Source: Macrococcus capreoli | GTDB lineage: Bacteria; Bacillota; Bacilli; Staphylococcales; Staphylococcaceae | Assembly (NCBI RefSeq): GCF_025628935.1 | Contig: NZ_JAOTIS010000002.1 | Span: 124,001-188,000, forward strand | DNA: 64,000 bases | Direction of reading: 5' to 3' | In this document: in pieces, positions 55,547 through 64,000 of the stretch | Layout of the letters: every line of letters starts with the position of its first letter | Position numbering within the stretch: the first letter of the stretch is position 1 | Notes under the pieces: model-generated | Databases searched by the model: none | Seen by the model: only the letters and a program-made list of their open reading frames with translations | Told to the model about the DNA's origin: nothing | Translations under genes and position numbers: made by a program

Positions 55547-58202
55547 AGTATTCCAGTCCATGAAGATGAAATCAACATTGAAATTAATTAGTGTTGCAAG
55601 TTTATTATCACTTTTAGCGCATAGCTTCGTTATTTATCGTTTAATCAAGAACGGTACATTATTTACGGGTAAAGGTGATGGTATTGCACAAATGATACCG
55701 TTTCAAATGTACTTGTACAATAAGTTTACACATTTCCACTTTTTTTATGATATGGATTTTGGACTGGGTGGCGACTTTTTTAGAAGTTTATCTTACTATT
55801 ATTCAACTGCCCCCCTCGCTTATTTAAATTTCTTTATCGTTTGGATTGGTGATTTATTTTTACCATTGAATACAACTGACCCTGTATTCTGGGCAAACAA
55901 TCAATTTGTTATTTCAATCATAAAGCTTACACTCATCATCATTGCAACATACAAATTACTTCGTTATATCAATATCAATCGTTTTTCAAGTATGACCAGC
56001 GCATTCTTATACGGCTGGTCTACTGTTTATTTTTTCTTTACCTTTACATGGAGTTTCTTTAGTGATGTCATGCTATGGCTACCCCTTACAATTCTCGGAT
56101 TAGAACGATTTTTTCATGAAAGAAAAATCGGATTATTCATAATCGCGCTGGCACTTACATTACATTCAAACTTTTATTTTAGTTATTATGAATTCATTTT
56201 TGTCTTATGTTATTTTATTTATCGTGTCGCATATCCGAAACAAACGGATTGTGTGAATCGAATTCAAAAAATAACTTTAGCAGCAATCGGTGCGATAATA
56301 GCACTCGGTATCGCTGCAGTCGGTATCTTTACAGGTATTTCAAGTTATTTGATGAATGATCGAACGATACCGCCACTTCATATTAAACCATTCATTGATA
56401 TGGTTGGCTTTTATAATATATTTTACGATGGTTATTATGTTGTCATTTGTTTCATTACCGTCATAGCTTTAATGACCTTTAAACTTTATCACCACTATAT
56501 GTATCGCTTATTTGCAACGATCACGATATTATTTATGGTCGGTTCATTAAGTCCACTATTCGATAGTTTCTTCAATGGCTTTTCAATTGACCAACGTCGA
56601 TGGACGTATTTATTAGTCTTTTCATCAGCAGTTTTAATTGCACATTACTTAAATCATTTAAAACAAATCGATGTGAAATCTTTACTTATTTCATTGATTC
56701 CTATTTGCATTATTTATCCGGTGTCTATGTATGGACATGAAAAATTGTTAATCTGGCTTATCTTTATCCCTATCATTTGTATTTTAATCTTAATTTATAT
56801 TCGTACACATCAACAAAAGTTCTTCATTACGATGCATCTGATGATCATCATGATGAATTTATTTTTCGTCCATGATTATGTTACTGAACAAATGGATACG
56901 TTACATCCGGCAAAAGAACATGATATAAACTTTTTAAATTCCGATCGCTATAATTCCGAAACGCAGCGCACAATGATTCATGATATTAAACAAAATATTC
57001 CGACATCAGACCGCATTGAATGGCAAACATCAAGCACACATAATACACCAATGTATCAACAATTTAACGGCACAAAATTGTATGCTTCGATATTTGATCA
57101 GGACATTTTAAAGTTTTACGATCAAGAATTAAATATCACAATGCCGACAGACAGTAATTCAATTTATTATAGTTTAGGCGAGCGTACAAATTTATATAGT
57201 TTATTCAACGTCAATACGACGATACGTATTCCGCCAGTAACAACCTTACCTTTTGGCATGCAACTTGAGAAAAGTTATCACGAACCTAATAGTAAAAAGC
57301 AATATGACATATTTAAAAACCAGTACACATTACCTTTTGTTCGCGTAACAGATCAAGTCTATAATGCGTCTGAACTCACAACACCGATTGATAGAGAACA
57401 CGCCATGCTAAATGGTGTTGTACTGGATGGAAAAGGAACGCAATCCATTCAACCCGCTGAGAATTTATTAAGTAAGGCTACGATAACGTATCAGGATGCA
57501 GCGTTAACACAAGATAAATTAGTTGTAACGAAAGAAAATGGCGGATCACGCATCCATCTTCCAAAATCTATCATAAAACAATATGAAGATTTATATGTTT
57601 CCATCAGTATTGAATCTAAAACATATAAAGATTATCACTATGTATGGTTGAATGAAATTTATCAATCCAGAAAGCCATTAGATGATGACTATCGTCGATT
57701 TAACCCTACCATTACGTTGAAAGTTAAAGCGAATGAACTCCTTGAATTAAAGCTTAAACCAGGTGAATACACTTACAAATTAAATAGTATATATGGAGAA
57801 GATTATCACACTCTAAAAGCTGCAGCACAAGAAAAAAATAAACATCAGTTTATGAAAAATAATGACACAATGACGATACAGCTCGGACCACATAAAAAAG
57901 GCTACGCAGTATTACCAATTCCTTATTTAAAAGGCATGACCGCAACAGTAGATGGTCAAAAAAGTGAAGTACAAGAAGGTAATTATTTAATGACGGCTAT
58001 ACCGGTTAGTGAACATGCAAAAACAATCATACTTCGATATACACCACCGTATTTTCATCTAATGCAATGTATTGCCATCATCAGCATCATCCTTGCTGTA
58101 TTATTTACACGTGTTGTGTATCGCCGAAAGATTATGCCGATAAACAAGTCTCATATACAATTCGATCAGGAAGATTTGCAGTTAAAAGATAAGTTAATTT
58201 AA
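55539..58202 (+). CDS. YfhO-family GT-C glycosyltransferase, copy 2
   Basis: The 887-residue protein starts at ATG 55539 (MFKVFQSMKMKSTL) after GAAAGGATTGAAACGC, overlapping the first copy by 8 bp. It shares much of the first copy's sequence: FTGKGDGIAQM at 43-52, DFGLGGDFFRSLSYYYST, NTPMYQQFNG and TTPIDREHAML. The two copies differ in many residues and so may transfer different sugars or act on different acceptors. The C terminus is hydrophilic. Confidence 0.88.
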   Translation: MFKVFQSMKMKSTLKLISVASLLSLLAHSFVIYRLIKNGTLFTGKGDGIAQMIPFQMYLYNKFTHFHFFYDMDFGLGGDFFRSLSYYYSTAPLAYLNFFIVWIGDLFLPLNTTDPVFWANNQFVISIIKLTLIIIATYKLLRYININRFSSMTSAFLYGWSTVYFFFTFTWSFFSDVMLWLPLTILGLERFFHERKIGLFIIALALTLHSNFYFSYYEFIFVLCYFIYRVAYPKQTDCVNRIQKITLAAIGAIIALGIAAVGIFTGISSYLMNDRTIPPLHIKPFIDMVGFYNIFYDGYYVVICFITVIALMTFKLYHHYMYRLFATITILFMVGSLSPLFDSFFNGFSIDQRRWTYLLVFSSAVLIAHYLNHLKQIDVKSLLISLIPICIIYPVSMYGHEKLLIWLIFIPIICILILIYIRTHQQKFFITMHLMIIMMNLFFVHDYVTEQMDTLHPAKEHDINFLNSDRYNSETQRTMIHDIKQNIPTSDRIEWQTSSTHNTPMYQQFNGTKLYASIFDQDILKFYDQELNITMPTDSNSIYYSLGERTNLYSLFNVNTTIRIPPVTTLPFGMQLEKSYHEPNSKKQYDIFKNQYTLPFVRVTDQVYNASELTTPIDREHAMLNGVVLDGKGTQSIQPAENLLSKATITYQDAALTQDKLVVTKENGGSRIHLPKSIIKQYEDLYVSISIESKTYKDYHYVWLNEIYQSRKPLDDDYRRFNPTITLKVKANELLELKLKPGEYTYKLNSIYGEDYHTLKAAAQEKNKHQFMKNNDTMTIQLGPHKKGYAVLPIPYLKGMTATVDGQKSEVQEGNYLMTAIPVSEHAKTIILRYTPPYFHLMQCIAIISIILAVLFTRVVYRRKIMPINKSHIQFDQEDLQLKDKLI

Positions 58203-58224
58203 GCGTGTACATGGAGGTGAAACT

Positions 58225-60237
58225 GTGGAACGACATAAAGAAACATTTAGGTCAGATTTATTATTGAATTGCAACTATGCTTTACTTGGAGGGTATGCAA
58301 TTTACGCATTCTTTTATCAGTTTTTTATCAGTAACGATTATTTATTCTTTAAGCTTTCAAGACCTTTCCATCTCATAATTGTTATTGGTAGTGTATTGTT
58401 ATTAGCAGCATCAATATTATACCTTTCTAAAATGTATGCTATTGTACCGTTAGATGTCATGGGATGGTGCATCGGTCTCTATATTATCAGTGCGGCTTTA
58501 CGTGCACCAAGTCCAACCATCGTACTTGGATTTATGCTTATAACGATTATGGTCGGTACACATTTATATCGTCAACATCGCCAAGTCGCGTATTTGTATA
58601 TCGTTTGTTTTGGTATACTCCTTATTAAAACATTGTCCATACAATCGATGAATTCGGAAGCACTTCAAAAGTTTCATTATGTATTAACGGATAAAGATTT
58701 CGCATTACAAAAAGGCTTATTGATTGGCATCTATTGTGTTATCGCATATATCGCACTATCTATTGCACTTAATCAATCACAATATCAACTGAATAACACT
58801 ATGACAAACAGCTTAAAGATTATCGTACCTGTCATATTCGTTTGTATGACAGTCTTTACGATAATTGTTATGGTCGGTAAAGAATTAATGATGGGATTTG
58901 CAACTTATGATAAAGGTTTATTCACACAAATGTTTGAGAGTATGCGTCATGGTTTAGGACCAATGAGTTCATTAGAACGTGATCACTGGATGTCGCATTT
59001 TCATGTGCATATCTCTCCTATTTTTTATTTCATGTTGCCATTTTACATGCTCGTACCAAGACCAGAGACGTTAGAAGTTGTACAGGTGCTCGTTACAATG
59101 AGTGGATTCATTCCGTTCTACTTGATCCTTAAACACTATGAAACACCTAACTTGTTACGACGATTATTATTAATACTGTTTATCGTAGCACCTACATTTA
59201 CAAGTTCACATTTGTACGGATTACATGAAAATTGCTTTCTGACGCCAATGCTGTTATGGCTTATCGTAGCAAATTTAAAGCAATGGCGATTACGTCTGCT
59301 ATTGATTTTATGTATTATTTTGATGATTAAAGAAGATATTATGATTTATATCGTTGCGATAGGACTTTACTTTATATTTCAAACGATTGAACGAAATACG
59401 CCGAAGCGCAAATTGTTTATTTTGTTCTCACAAGTCATCGTACCAATCATTCATTTTAGCGTATGCTTATATTATTTAAATACATTTGGTGATGGTTCAA
59501 TGACAACACGTTTTACCAATTTCATGATGCCTGGACAAACAGGTTTAAAAGATGTGGTGATCAATATTGTGACGAACCCCACATACTTCTTTAGTGCAAT
59601 ATTTACATTTAGTAAAGTAAAATACATTGTAACACTTCTTGCGGCATTTGCATTTTTACCGATATTACAGAAACATCTCATCAATTATGTATTATTGTTA
59701 CCGATGCTTGTTATCAATTTATTAAGCGACTTTCAATATCAAGTTGATTTCGGATTTCAGTATCATTATGGTAGTAGTGCGCTGTTATTATTTATGACTG
59801 TCCTTTCGATTCAGTCATTTCTACAGCATGGTCGTAAAAGTGCTAATGTATTGATGCAACGTCTGATCTTTAGTGCATGTATCATGTCAACTGCAATCAT
59901 GATGACGTTTTATATACCGGCAACCTATGGTATACAATCGTATTTAACACATACGGACTACTTCCAGGCTAAGAAAGATACACTCAATCAAATTCCGAAA
60001 GATAAACGTATTCTTGCTTACGGGTTTTATACAACGCAACTTGCTTCTGCACAAGCTCTATATGATCTTGATTATCACCATGAGAAGAAAGTGGATACAT
60101 CCATCGATTATGTCGTTGTACCACGAGAAATGCTAAATCAACAAACGGAGCAAACGCAACTGATAAAGCAATATATACAAGCAGGTTATAAGGAAAACAA
60201 TCTTTCATCCAATGATATATTGATATTGAAAAAATAA
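58225..60237 (+). CDS. DUF2079 polytopic membrane protein, GT-C-like
   Basis: The GTG start at 58225 follows GGAGGTGAAACT. The 670-residue product has about twelve membrane helices and the DUF2079 signature DKGLFTQMFESM and HFHVHISPIFYFMLPFYML. DUF2079 proteins are distant relatives of GT-C glycosyltransferases with uncharacterised substrates. Being last in the glycosylation operon, it probably adds or modifies a surface sugar. Confidence 0.8.
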   Translation: MERHKETFRSDLLLNCNYALLGGYAIYAFFYQFFISNDYLFFKLSRPFHLIIVIGSVLLLAASILYLSKMYAIVPLDVMGWCIGLYIISAALRAPSPTIVLGFMLITIMVGTHLYRQHRQVAYLYIVCFGILLIKTLSIQSMNSEALQKFHYVLTDKDFALQKGLLIGIYCVIAYIALSIALNQSQYQLNNTMTNSLKIIVPVIFVCMTVFTIIVMVGKELMMGFATYDKGLFTQMFESMRHGLGPMSSLERDHWMSHFHVHISPIFYFMLPFYMLVPRPETLEVVQVLVTMSGFIPFYLILKHYETPNLLRRLLLILFIVAPTFTSSHLYGLHENCFLTPMLLWLIVANLKQWRLRLLLILCIILMIKEDIMIYIVAIGLYFIFQTIERNTPKRKLFILFSQVIVPIIHFSVCLYYLNTFGDGSMTTRFTNFMMPGQTGLKDVVINIVTNPTYFFSAIFTFSKVKYIVTLLAAFAFLPILQKHLINYVLLLPMLVINLLSDFQYQVDFGFQYHYGSSALLLFMTVLSIQSFLQHGRKSANVLMQRLIFSACIMSTAIMMTFYIPATYGIQSYLTHTDYFQAKKDTLNQIPKDKRILAYGFYTTQLASAQALYDLDYHHEKKVDTSIDYVVVPREMLNQQTEQTQLIKQYIQAGYKENNLSSNDILILKK

Positions 60238-60284
60238 GTGATTAGACACACAAGCTAACGCTCAACATATTCTAGTCAAATATA

Positions 60285-60315
60285 AAAAGGGTAGGACAAA
60301 TTGTCCTACCCTTTT
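60285..60315. terminator. Bidirectional terminator between DUF2079 gene and rplS
   Basis: AAAAGGGTAGGAC and GTCCTACCCTTTT are a perfect 13-bp inverted repeat around AAATT, with A and T tracts on both sides. It serves the convergent plus-strand operon and rplS. Confidence 0.92.
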
Positions 60316-60352
60316 CATTTGTGCATCTGAACGATGCACCTTAAAGCTTCTA

Positions 60353-60703
60353 TTAACGAATTTCTTTAATACGAGCAGCTTTACCACGAAGGCTACGTAA
60401 GTAATAAAGTTTCGCACGACGTACTTTACCACGACGTAATACTTCAATTTTCTCGATTTTTGGAGTGTGTACAGGGAATGTACGTTCAACACCAACACCG
60501 TAAGAGATCTTACGAACCGTGAAAGTTTCAGAAATTCCGCCACCACGACGCTTGATAACAACACCTTCGAATACCTGGATACGTTCGCGAGAACCCTCAA
60601 CGATACGTACGTGAACTTTTAAAGTATCACCAGGACGGAATGATGGTAAATCTGTGCGCAATTGGTCTTTAGTAATTGCATCGATTAATACGTTATTTGA
60701 CAT
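60353..60703 (-). CDS. rplS: 50S ribosomal protein L19
   Basis: The 116-residue protein begins [27 protein letters not shown] and has [26 protein letters not shown]. It lies at the 30S-50S interface. It follows trmD, with its own promoter and a leader. Confidence 0.98.
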   Translation of the reverse strand: MSNNVLIDAITKDQLRTDLPSFRPGDTLKVHVRIVEGSRERIQVFEGVVIKRRGGGISETFTVRKISYGVGVERTFPVHTPKIEKIEVLRRGKVRRAKLYYLRSLRGKAARIKEIR

Positions 60704-60778
60704 AATATTCTTCTCCTTCTGCCTATGTTCTTAAGTCTTTGCTCAGCGGATCATAGTGATTTATGTGTTTTTCACACT
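60704..60778 (-). ncRNA. Putative L19 leader RNA
   Basis: About 75 nt from the expected start to the rplS ATG contain GATCCGCTGAGCA and pairing potential. Firmicutes rplS commonly has an L19 leader for autoregulation. The match is by position and the GATCCGCTG core that I recall from the family. Confidence 0.5.
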
Positions 60779-60784
60779 TGATTT

Positions 60785-60813
60785 ATTATACAGGGTTACA
60801 TTATACAAGTCAA
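60785..60813 (-). promoter_or_regulatory. Sigma-A promoter of rplS
   Basis: -35 TTGACT (60808-60813) and -10 TATAAT (60785-60790) are 17 bp apart on the minus strand, just below the trmD stop. Confidence 0.85.
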
Positions 60814-60820
60814 TATTAAA

Positions 60821-61546
60821 TTATTGTTTTGATTGAAACTGTGATAATATTTTTAAATCCTGCTCTGTCAGCGGATACGTTTCAAGTAAATCCGGACGAC
60901 GTTCAAACGTTCTTTTCAATGATTCAGTATGTCTCCACTCATCAATTAATTTATGATTCCCACTCATGAGCACATCAGGTACTTTCAAACCTCTGTACTC
61001 AGCAGGTCGCGTATACTGAGGATGTTCCAGCAAACCACTTGAGAATGAATCATCTTCGTGAGATACTTCATTCCCTAATACATCTGGAATCAGGCGAACA
61101 ATGGCATCTGTCATCGTAATCGCAGCATATTCCCCACCCGTAAGTACGAAGTCACCGAGTGAAATTTCATCCGTAACTAATTCTGTGCGAATTCTTTCAT
61201 CATAACCTTCATAATGACCACAAATAAACACAAGATGCTCAGCGTGTGCTAATTCCTCAGCTTTCGCCTGATCAAATCGCTTACCTTGCGGGCACATCAG
61301 TATAACACGTGTGTCTTTCGTCATTTCAAGACTATCCATTGCGTTAAATACTGGCTCTGGCTTTAATACCATGCCTTGACCACCGCCATAAGGATAGTCA
61401 TCAACTTGATGATGCTTATTGTTAGCATATTCTCTGAAGTTCACAGTATTAATCTCGACAATGCCTTTATCTTGTGATCGTTTAATAATAGAATGATTGA
61501 GTACATCAAACATTTCTGGAAAGAGTGTTAAGTAATCGATTCTCAC
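60821..61546 (-). CDS. trmD: tRNA (guanine37-N1)-methyltransferase
   Basis: The 241-residue SPOUT enzyme methylates G37 next to the anticodon to prevent frameshifting. It has [40 protein letters not shown] and [14 protein letters not shown], the trefoil-knot SAM site. It overlaps rimM by 4 bp (ATGA). Confidence 0.97.
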   Translation of the reverse strand: MRIDYLTLFPEMFDVLNHSIIKRSQDKGIVEINTVNFREYANNKHHQVDDYPYGGGQGMVLKPEPVFNAMDSLEMTKDTRVILMCPQGKRFDQAKAEELAHAEHLVFICGHYEGYDERIRTELVTDEISLGDFVLTGGEYAAITMTDAIVRLIPDVLGNEVSHEDDSFSSGLLEHPQYTRPAEYRGLKVPDVLMSGNHKLIDEWRHTESLKRTFERRPDLLETYPLTEQDLKILSQFQSKQ

Positions 61547-62043
61547 GATAATAAACCTTCCATCGCTTCAATCGTAATTTTTTTATTGTCAATATCAATT
61601 TCTTTTACGACATCTTCAATATAAGGAATTAAATTTTCTTTCTCACCTTTGACTACCCATACATCGTTGGCACCTGTTTCAAAGATTTCAGTTACTTTAC
61701 CGATAGATTCGCCTTCATTAAAGACTTCACACCCAATAATATCACTATAATAATATTCATTTTCTTCTAGAGGTAACGATGCTGTATCGACATCCTGGTA
61801 TACATCTAAACCTTTGTATTGTTCTACTTCATTAATATTATGAATGCCTTCAAAAGCAACCATATGAAAGTTTTTATGTACACGATAAGATTTGATGACA
61901 AGCGATACAGTTTCATCTTTAAACGGTATTAATAATGTTTTCCCCGGATGGAAGCGTTCTTCAGCAAAATCTGAAGCTGACAATATTTTAACTTCTCCTT
62001 TAACACCATGCATATTTACAATTTTACCAACGTTAACATTCAT
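61543..62043 (-). CDS. rimM: Ribosome maturation factor RimM
   Basis: The 166-residue protein binds S19 in 30S maturation. It has an N-terminal RimM beta-barrel ([16 protein letters not shown]) and a C-terminal PRC-barrel ([14 protein letters not shown] ... [19 protein letters not shown]). It overlaps trmD by 4 bp. Confidence 0.96.
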   Translation of the reverse strand: MNVNVGKIVNMHGVKGEVKILSASDFAEERFHPGKTLLIPFKDETVSLVIKSYRVHKNFHMVAFEGIHNINEVEQYKGLDVYQDVDTASLPLEENEYYYSDIIGCEVFNEGESIGKVTEIFETGANDVWVVKGEKENLIPYIEDVVKEIDIDNKKITIEAMEGLLS

Positions 62044-62068
62044 TATTTATTCCCTCCACTCATAAAAA

Positions 62069-62092
62069 AAGAGTACCAAAAATGGCACTCTT
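62069..62092 (-). terminator. Terminator that includes the khpA stop codon
   Basis: AAGAGTGCCA and TGGTACTCTT pair on the minus strand (10 bp, one mismatch), then TTTTTTTATG. The stem begins at the TAA of khpA (62093-62091), so the ribosome finishing khpA would overlap it. It lies 26 bp above the rimM start. Confidence 0.75.
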
Positions 62093-62318
62093 AATCAATT
62101 TCTACAAACACTTTCTTGATTTTCTCGTTATTAGATCCTGAAACAACAGTACGAATTGCTTTGGCAATACGACCATGCTTACCAATGACTTTACCGATAT
62201 CTTCAGCATGTAACGCTAAATGATACGTAATGCTGGAAGCATGCTCTTCTCTCTTGATCTTGATATCCTCTGGATGATCAACGAGTGGTTCAATAATCGT
62301 TTGCAATAATTCTTCCAT
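62091..62318 (-). CDS. khpA: KH-domain RNA-binding protein KhpA (YlqC)
   Basis: The 75-residue protein is a single KH domain with the loop GKHGRIAKAI and the strand KIKREEHASSITYHLAL. In Firmicutes KhpA pairs with KhpB/EloR and affects cell division and small-RNA stability. It follows rpsP by 5 bp. Confidence 0.93.
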   Translation of the reverse strand: MEELLQTIIEPLVDHPEDIKIKREEHASSITYHLALHAEDIGKVIGKHGRIAKAIRTVVSGSNNEKIKKVFVEID

Positions 62319-62323
62319 CGTGA

Positions 62324-62599
62324 TTACTTCGCGATTTTTTGGTTATGGAATTTTTCCATGATACCTTGTTGTGATAAAATGTTACGTACTGTGTCAGTTG
62401 GTTTTGCACCATCTGCTAACCATTTTAAAGCTAATTCTTCATTTACTTTGATTTCAGCTGCTGGTTTAGCAACTGGATTGTAAGTTCCGATAGCTTCGAT
62501 GATACGTCCGTCACGAGGTGCACGAGCGTCTGCTACTACGATACGATAGAATGGGTTTCTTTTTGAACCCATACGAGTTAAACGAATTTTTACTGCCAT
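62324..62599 (-). CDS. rpsP: 30S ribosomal protein S16
   Basis: The 91-residue protein starts at ATG 62599 ([22 protein letters not shown]) after GGAGAGATTTAATT; the longer frame lacks this. It has [23 protein letters not shown] and [11 protein letters not shown]. It begins the rpsP-khpA unit with a promoter above. Confidence 0.98.
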   Translation of the reverse strand: MAVKIRLTRMGSKRNPFYRIVVADARAPRDGRIIEAIGTYNPVAKPAAEIKVNEELALKWLADGAKPTDTVRNILSQQGIMEKFHNQKIAK

Positions 62600-62639
62600 A
62601 ATTAAATCTCTCCATTTCATTTCTTTTCTACAAGAATTA

Positions 62640-62668
62640 ATAATAACAGAGGTTAAATTCTTTGTAAA
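62640..62668 (-). promoter_or_regulatory. Sigma-A promoter of rpsP
   Basis: -35 TTTACA (62663-62668) and -10 TATTAT (62640-62645) are 17 bp apart on the minus strand. Confidence 0.7.
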
Positions 62669-62754
62669 GCTTTTTTTCTTTACAAGTTATATTTTTTTTA
62701 ATGATATGATTTGATTTGATTTGAAGTTGTTCATATTGTACTACTATAAAATAA

Positions 62755-62789
62755 GTACACGGCTGTATTGTTTAAATACTGCCGTGTAC
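62755..62789 (-). terminator. Intrinsic terminator after ffh
   Basis: GTACACGGC and GCCGTGTAC form a 9-bp stem that extends inwards by GTATT/AATAC around one mismatch, then TTATTTTATAG on the minus strand. It lies just below the ffh stop. Confidence 0.8.
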
Positions 62790-62809
62790 CTTATAGAAAA
62801 TATCCTTAA

Positions 62810-64000
62810 TTAAAACGGTAAATTCATACCGGCAAATGGATTTTTACCTTTTTTACCTTTTTTCATACCACTAAACTGTTTCATCATTTTCTTCATTTCC
62901 TCAAACTGTTTAATCAGTTTATTCACTTCTGACAAACTACGGCCAGATCCTTTGGCAATACGTTTTTTACGGCTCACGTTAATAATTGCCGGATTCTCAC
63001 GCTCTTCTTTCGTCATACTGCGAATAATTGCTTGAATATGATCAATTTGCTTCGGATTCATATTCAATTGATTCACTTGCTTCATCTTACTTGCTCCAGG
63101 AATCATCTTAAGCAAGTCATCAAGCGGTCCAAGTGCCTTCACTTGTTCTAATTGATCTAAGAAATCATCAAATGTAAACGATGATGTTCTCATTTTCTGT
63201 TCTAATTCTTTTGCTTTCGATTCATCTACTTGCGCCTGTGCTTTTTCAATTAAACTTAATACATCACCCATACCTAAAATACGAGATGCCATACGTTCTG
63301 GATGGAATGGTTCTAATCCGTCCATCTTCTCACTCATACCGACGAATTTTATTGGTTTTTGCGTTACACTTCTAATTGATAGTGCCGCACCACCACGTGT
63401 GTCTCCGTCTAACTTTGTAAGCGTTACCCCTGTCACATCTAATTGTACGTCAAAGCTCTCTGCAACATTTACTGCATCTTGCCCTGTCATAGAGTCAACG
63501 ACTAACATAATTTCGTCAGGTTTCGCTACTTCTTTCACGTCCACTAACTCTTGCATTAATTTCTCATCGATATGCAGTCGACCTGCTGTATCGATAATCA
63601 CAAAGTCTAAGTGTTCTTCTTTCGCATACGCTAATGCTTTTTCTGTAATTTCTGCAGGCGACACTTGATCACCTAAAGTAAACACTGGAATTCCGATTTG
63701 TTTACCGACTGTTTGCAATTGCTGAATCGCAGCAGGTCTGTAGATATCACATGCTACAAGTAATGGCTTCTTATTAAATTTCTTTCTCATTAATAACGCT
63801 AACTTACCTGCAGTTGTCGTTTTACCTGCCCCTTGCAATCCGACCATCATCACGACAGTTGGTGGTTTCTTACTCATATTAATTTGCGTGTTCTCTCCGC
63901 CCATTAATGTTGTTAATTCATCTTGAACGATCTTAATAACTTGCTGTCCTGGTGTTAATGAACTCATAACATCTGAACCTAATGCACGTTCTGAAACTGT
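62810..64000 (-). CDS. ffh: Signal recognition particle protein Ffh (5' end beyond window)
   Basis: The visible frame runs to the window edge and continues upstream (the first residues are TVSERALGSDVMSSLTPGQ, inside the N domain), so the internal Met at 63967 is not the start. The G domain has GLQGAGKTTTAGKLA, DTAGR and TKLDGDTRGG. The M domain is complete, ending KKGKKGKNPFAGMNLPF. Ffh binds signal sequences and targets ribosomes to the membrane with 4.5S/6S RNA. About 90 N-terminal residues are missing. Confidence 0.97.
   Translation of the reverse strand, partial: TVSERALGSDVMSSLTPGQQVIKIVQDELTTLMGGENTQINMSKKPPTVVMMVGLQGAGKTTTAGKLALLMRKKFNKKPLLVACDIYRPAAIQQLQTVGKQIGIPVFTLGDQVSPAEITEKALAYAKEEHLDFVIIDTAGRLHIDEKLMQELVDVKEVAKPDEIMLVVDSMTGQDAVNVAESFDVQLDVTGVTLTKLDGDTRGGAALSIRSVTQKPIKFVGMSEKMDGLEPFHPERMASRILGMGDVLSLIEKAQAQVDESKAKELEQKMRTSSFTFDDFLDQLEQVKALGPLDDLLKMIPGASKMKQVNQLNMNPKQIDHIQAIIRSMTKEERENPAIINVSRKKRIAKGSGRSLSEVNKLIKQFEEMKKMMKQFSGMKKGKKGKNPFAGMNLPF

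Noticed and set aside
62702-62724. GATTT pentanucleotide run below the rpsP promoter
   Set aside because: Only three units in AT-rich sequence; a microsatellite of no evident role.

Overview
The window joins two kinds of DNA. Positions about 20,489-64,000 are an ordinary low-GC Firmicutes chromosome. The gene order (ffh, rpsP, khpA, rimM, trmD, rplS ... rbgA, rnhB, sucCD, dprA, topA, trmFO, xerC, hslVU, codY, rpsB, tsf, pyrH, frr, uppS, cdsA, dxr, rseP, proS, polC, rimP, nusA, ylxR, ylxQ, infB) is that of the Staphylococcaceae. The protein sequences look closest to Staphylococcus, Mammaliicoccus or Macrococcus; I cannot name the species from sequence alone. Positions 1 to about 20,488 are a temperate phage or phage-derived element with visibly more CpG dinucleotides (runs of TCG, ACG and CGT). 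It begins at a tyrosine integrase immediately downstream of infB and runs off the left edge.

Element (1-20,488). All genes but one lie on the minus strand. In transcription order: integrase and its terminator; a winged-helix protein; a gap with three exact-period 15-bp iterons; five small unknown proteins; an AAA+ ATPase; a repeat-flanked small gene; a DnaC-type helicase loader; a DnaB-type helicase; a TOPRIM primase; a lipoprotein; a lone plus-strand helix-turn-helix gene with an operator-like promoter; a sigma-like factor; a probable ssDNA-binding protein; a small PD-(D/E)XK protein; a 666-residue acidic protein of repeated KOW/SH3-like modules; a family A DNA polymerase; several small proteins; a dimeric dUTPase; and a RecB/Cas4-like nuclease cut by the window edge. 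It carries an almost complete private replisome. No capsid, terminase, tail or lysis gene is visible; if present they lie to the left. In related bacteria rbfA follows infB, so the element probably separates infB from rbfA, truB, ribF and rpsO.

Host operons, read right to left on the minus strand. ffh ends at a terminator. rpsP-khpA has its own promoter and terminator; rimM-trmD follow, then rplS with its own promoter and a leader. rbgA-rnhB, sucCD (sigma-A promoter with a cre-like box), dprA, topA, trmFO-xerC-hslV-hslU-codY, rpsB-tsf, pyrH-frr, uppS-cdsA, dxr-rseP, proS, polC and rimP-nusA-ylxR-ylxQ-infB follow, most of them separated by clear intrinsic terminators.

Host plus-strand island (51,609-60,237). 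Five overlapping or tightly spaced genes encode a CsbB-like polyprenyl-phosphate glycosyltransferase, a GtcA/GtrA flippase, two diverged tandem YfhO-type GT-C transferases and a DUF2079 GT-C-like membrane protein. This matches the three-component systems that glycosylate lipoteichoic or wall teichoic acids on the outer face of the membrane, with an unusual doubling of the final transferase.

Most notable noncoding signals are a near-identical ~38-bp element placed 22-24 bp upstream of two element genes (10,338-10,375 and 19,160-19,198), the iterons at 18,704-18,748, and a repeated start-associated leader of the AAACGAA-N-GGAG type before many element genes.
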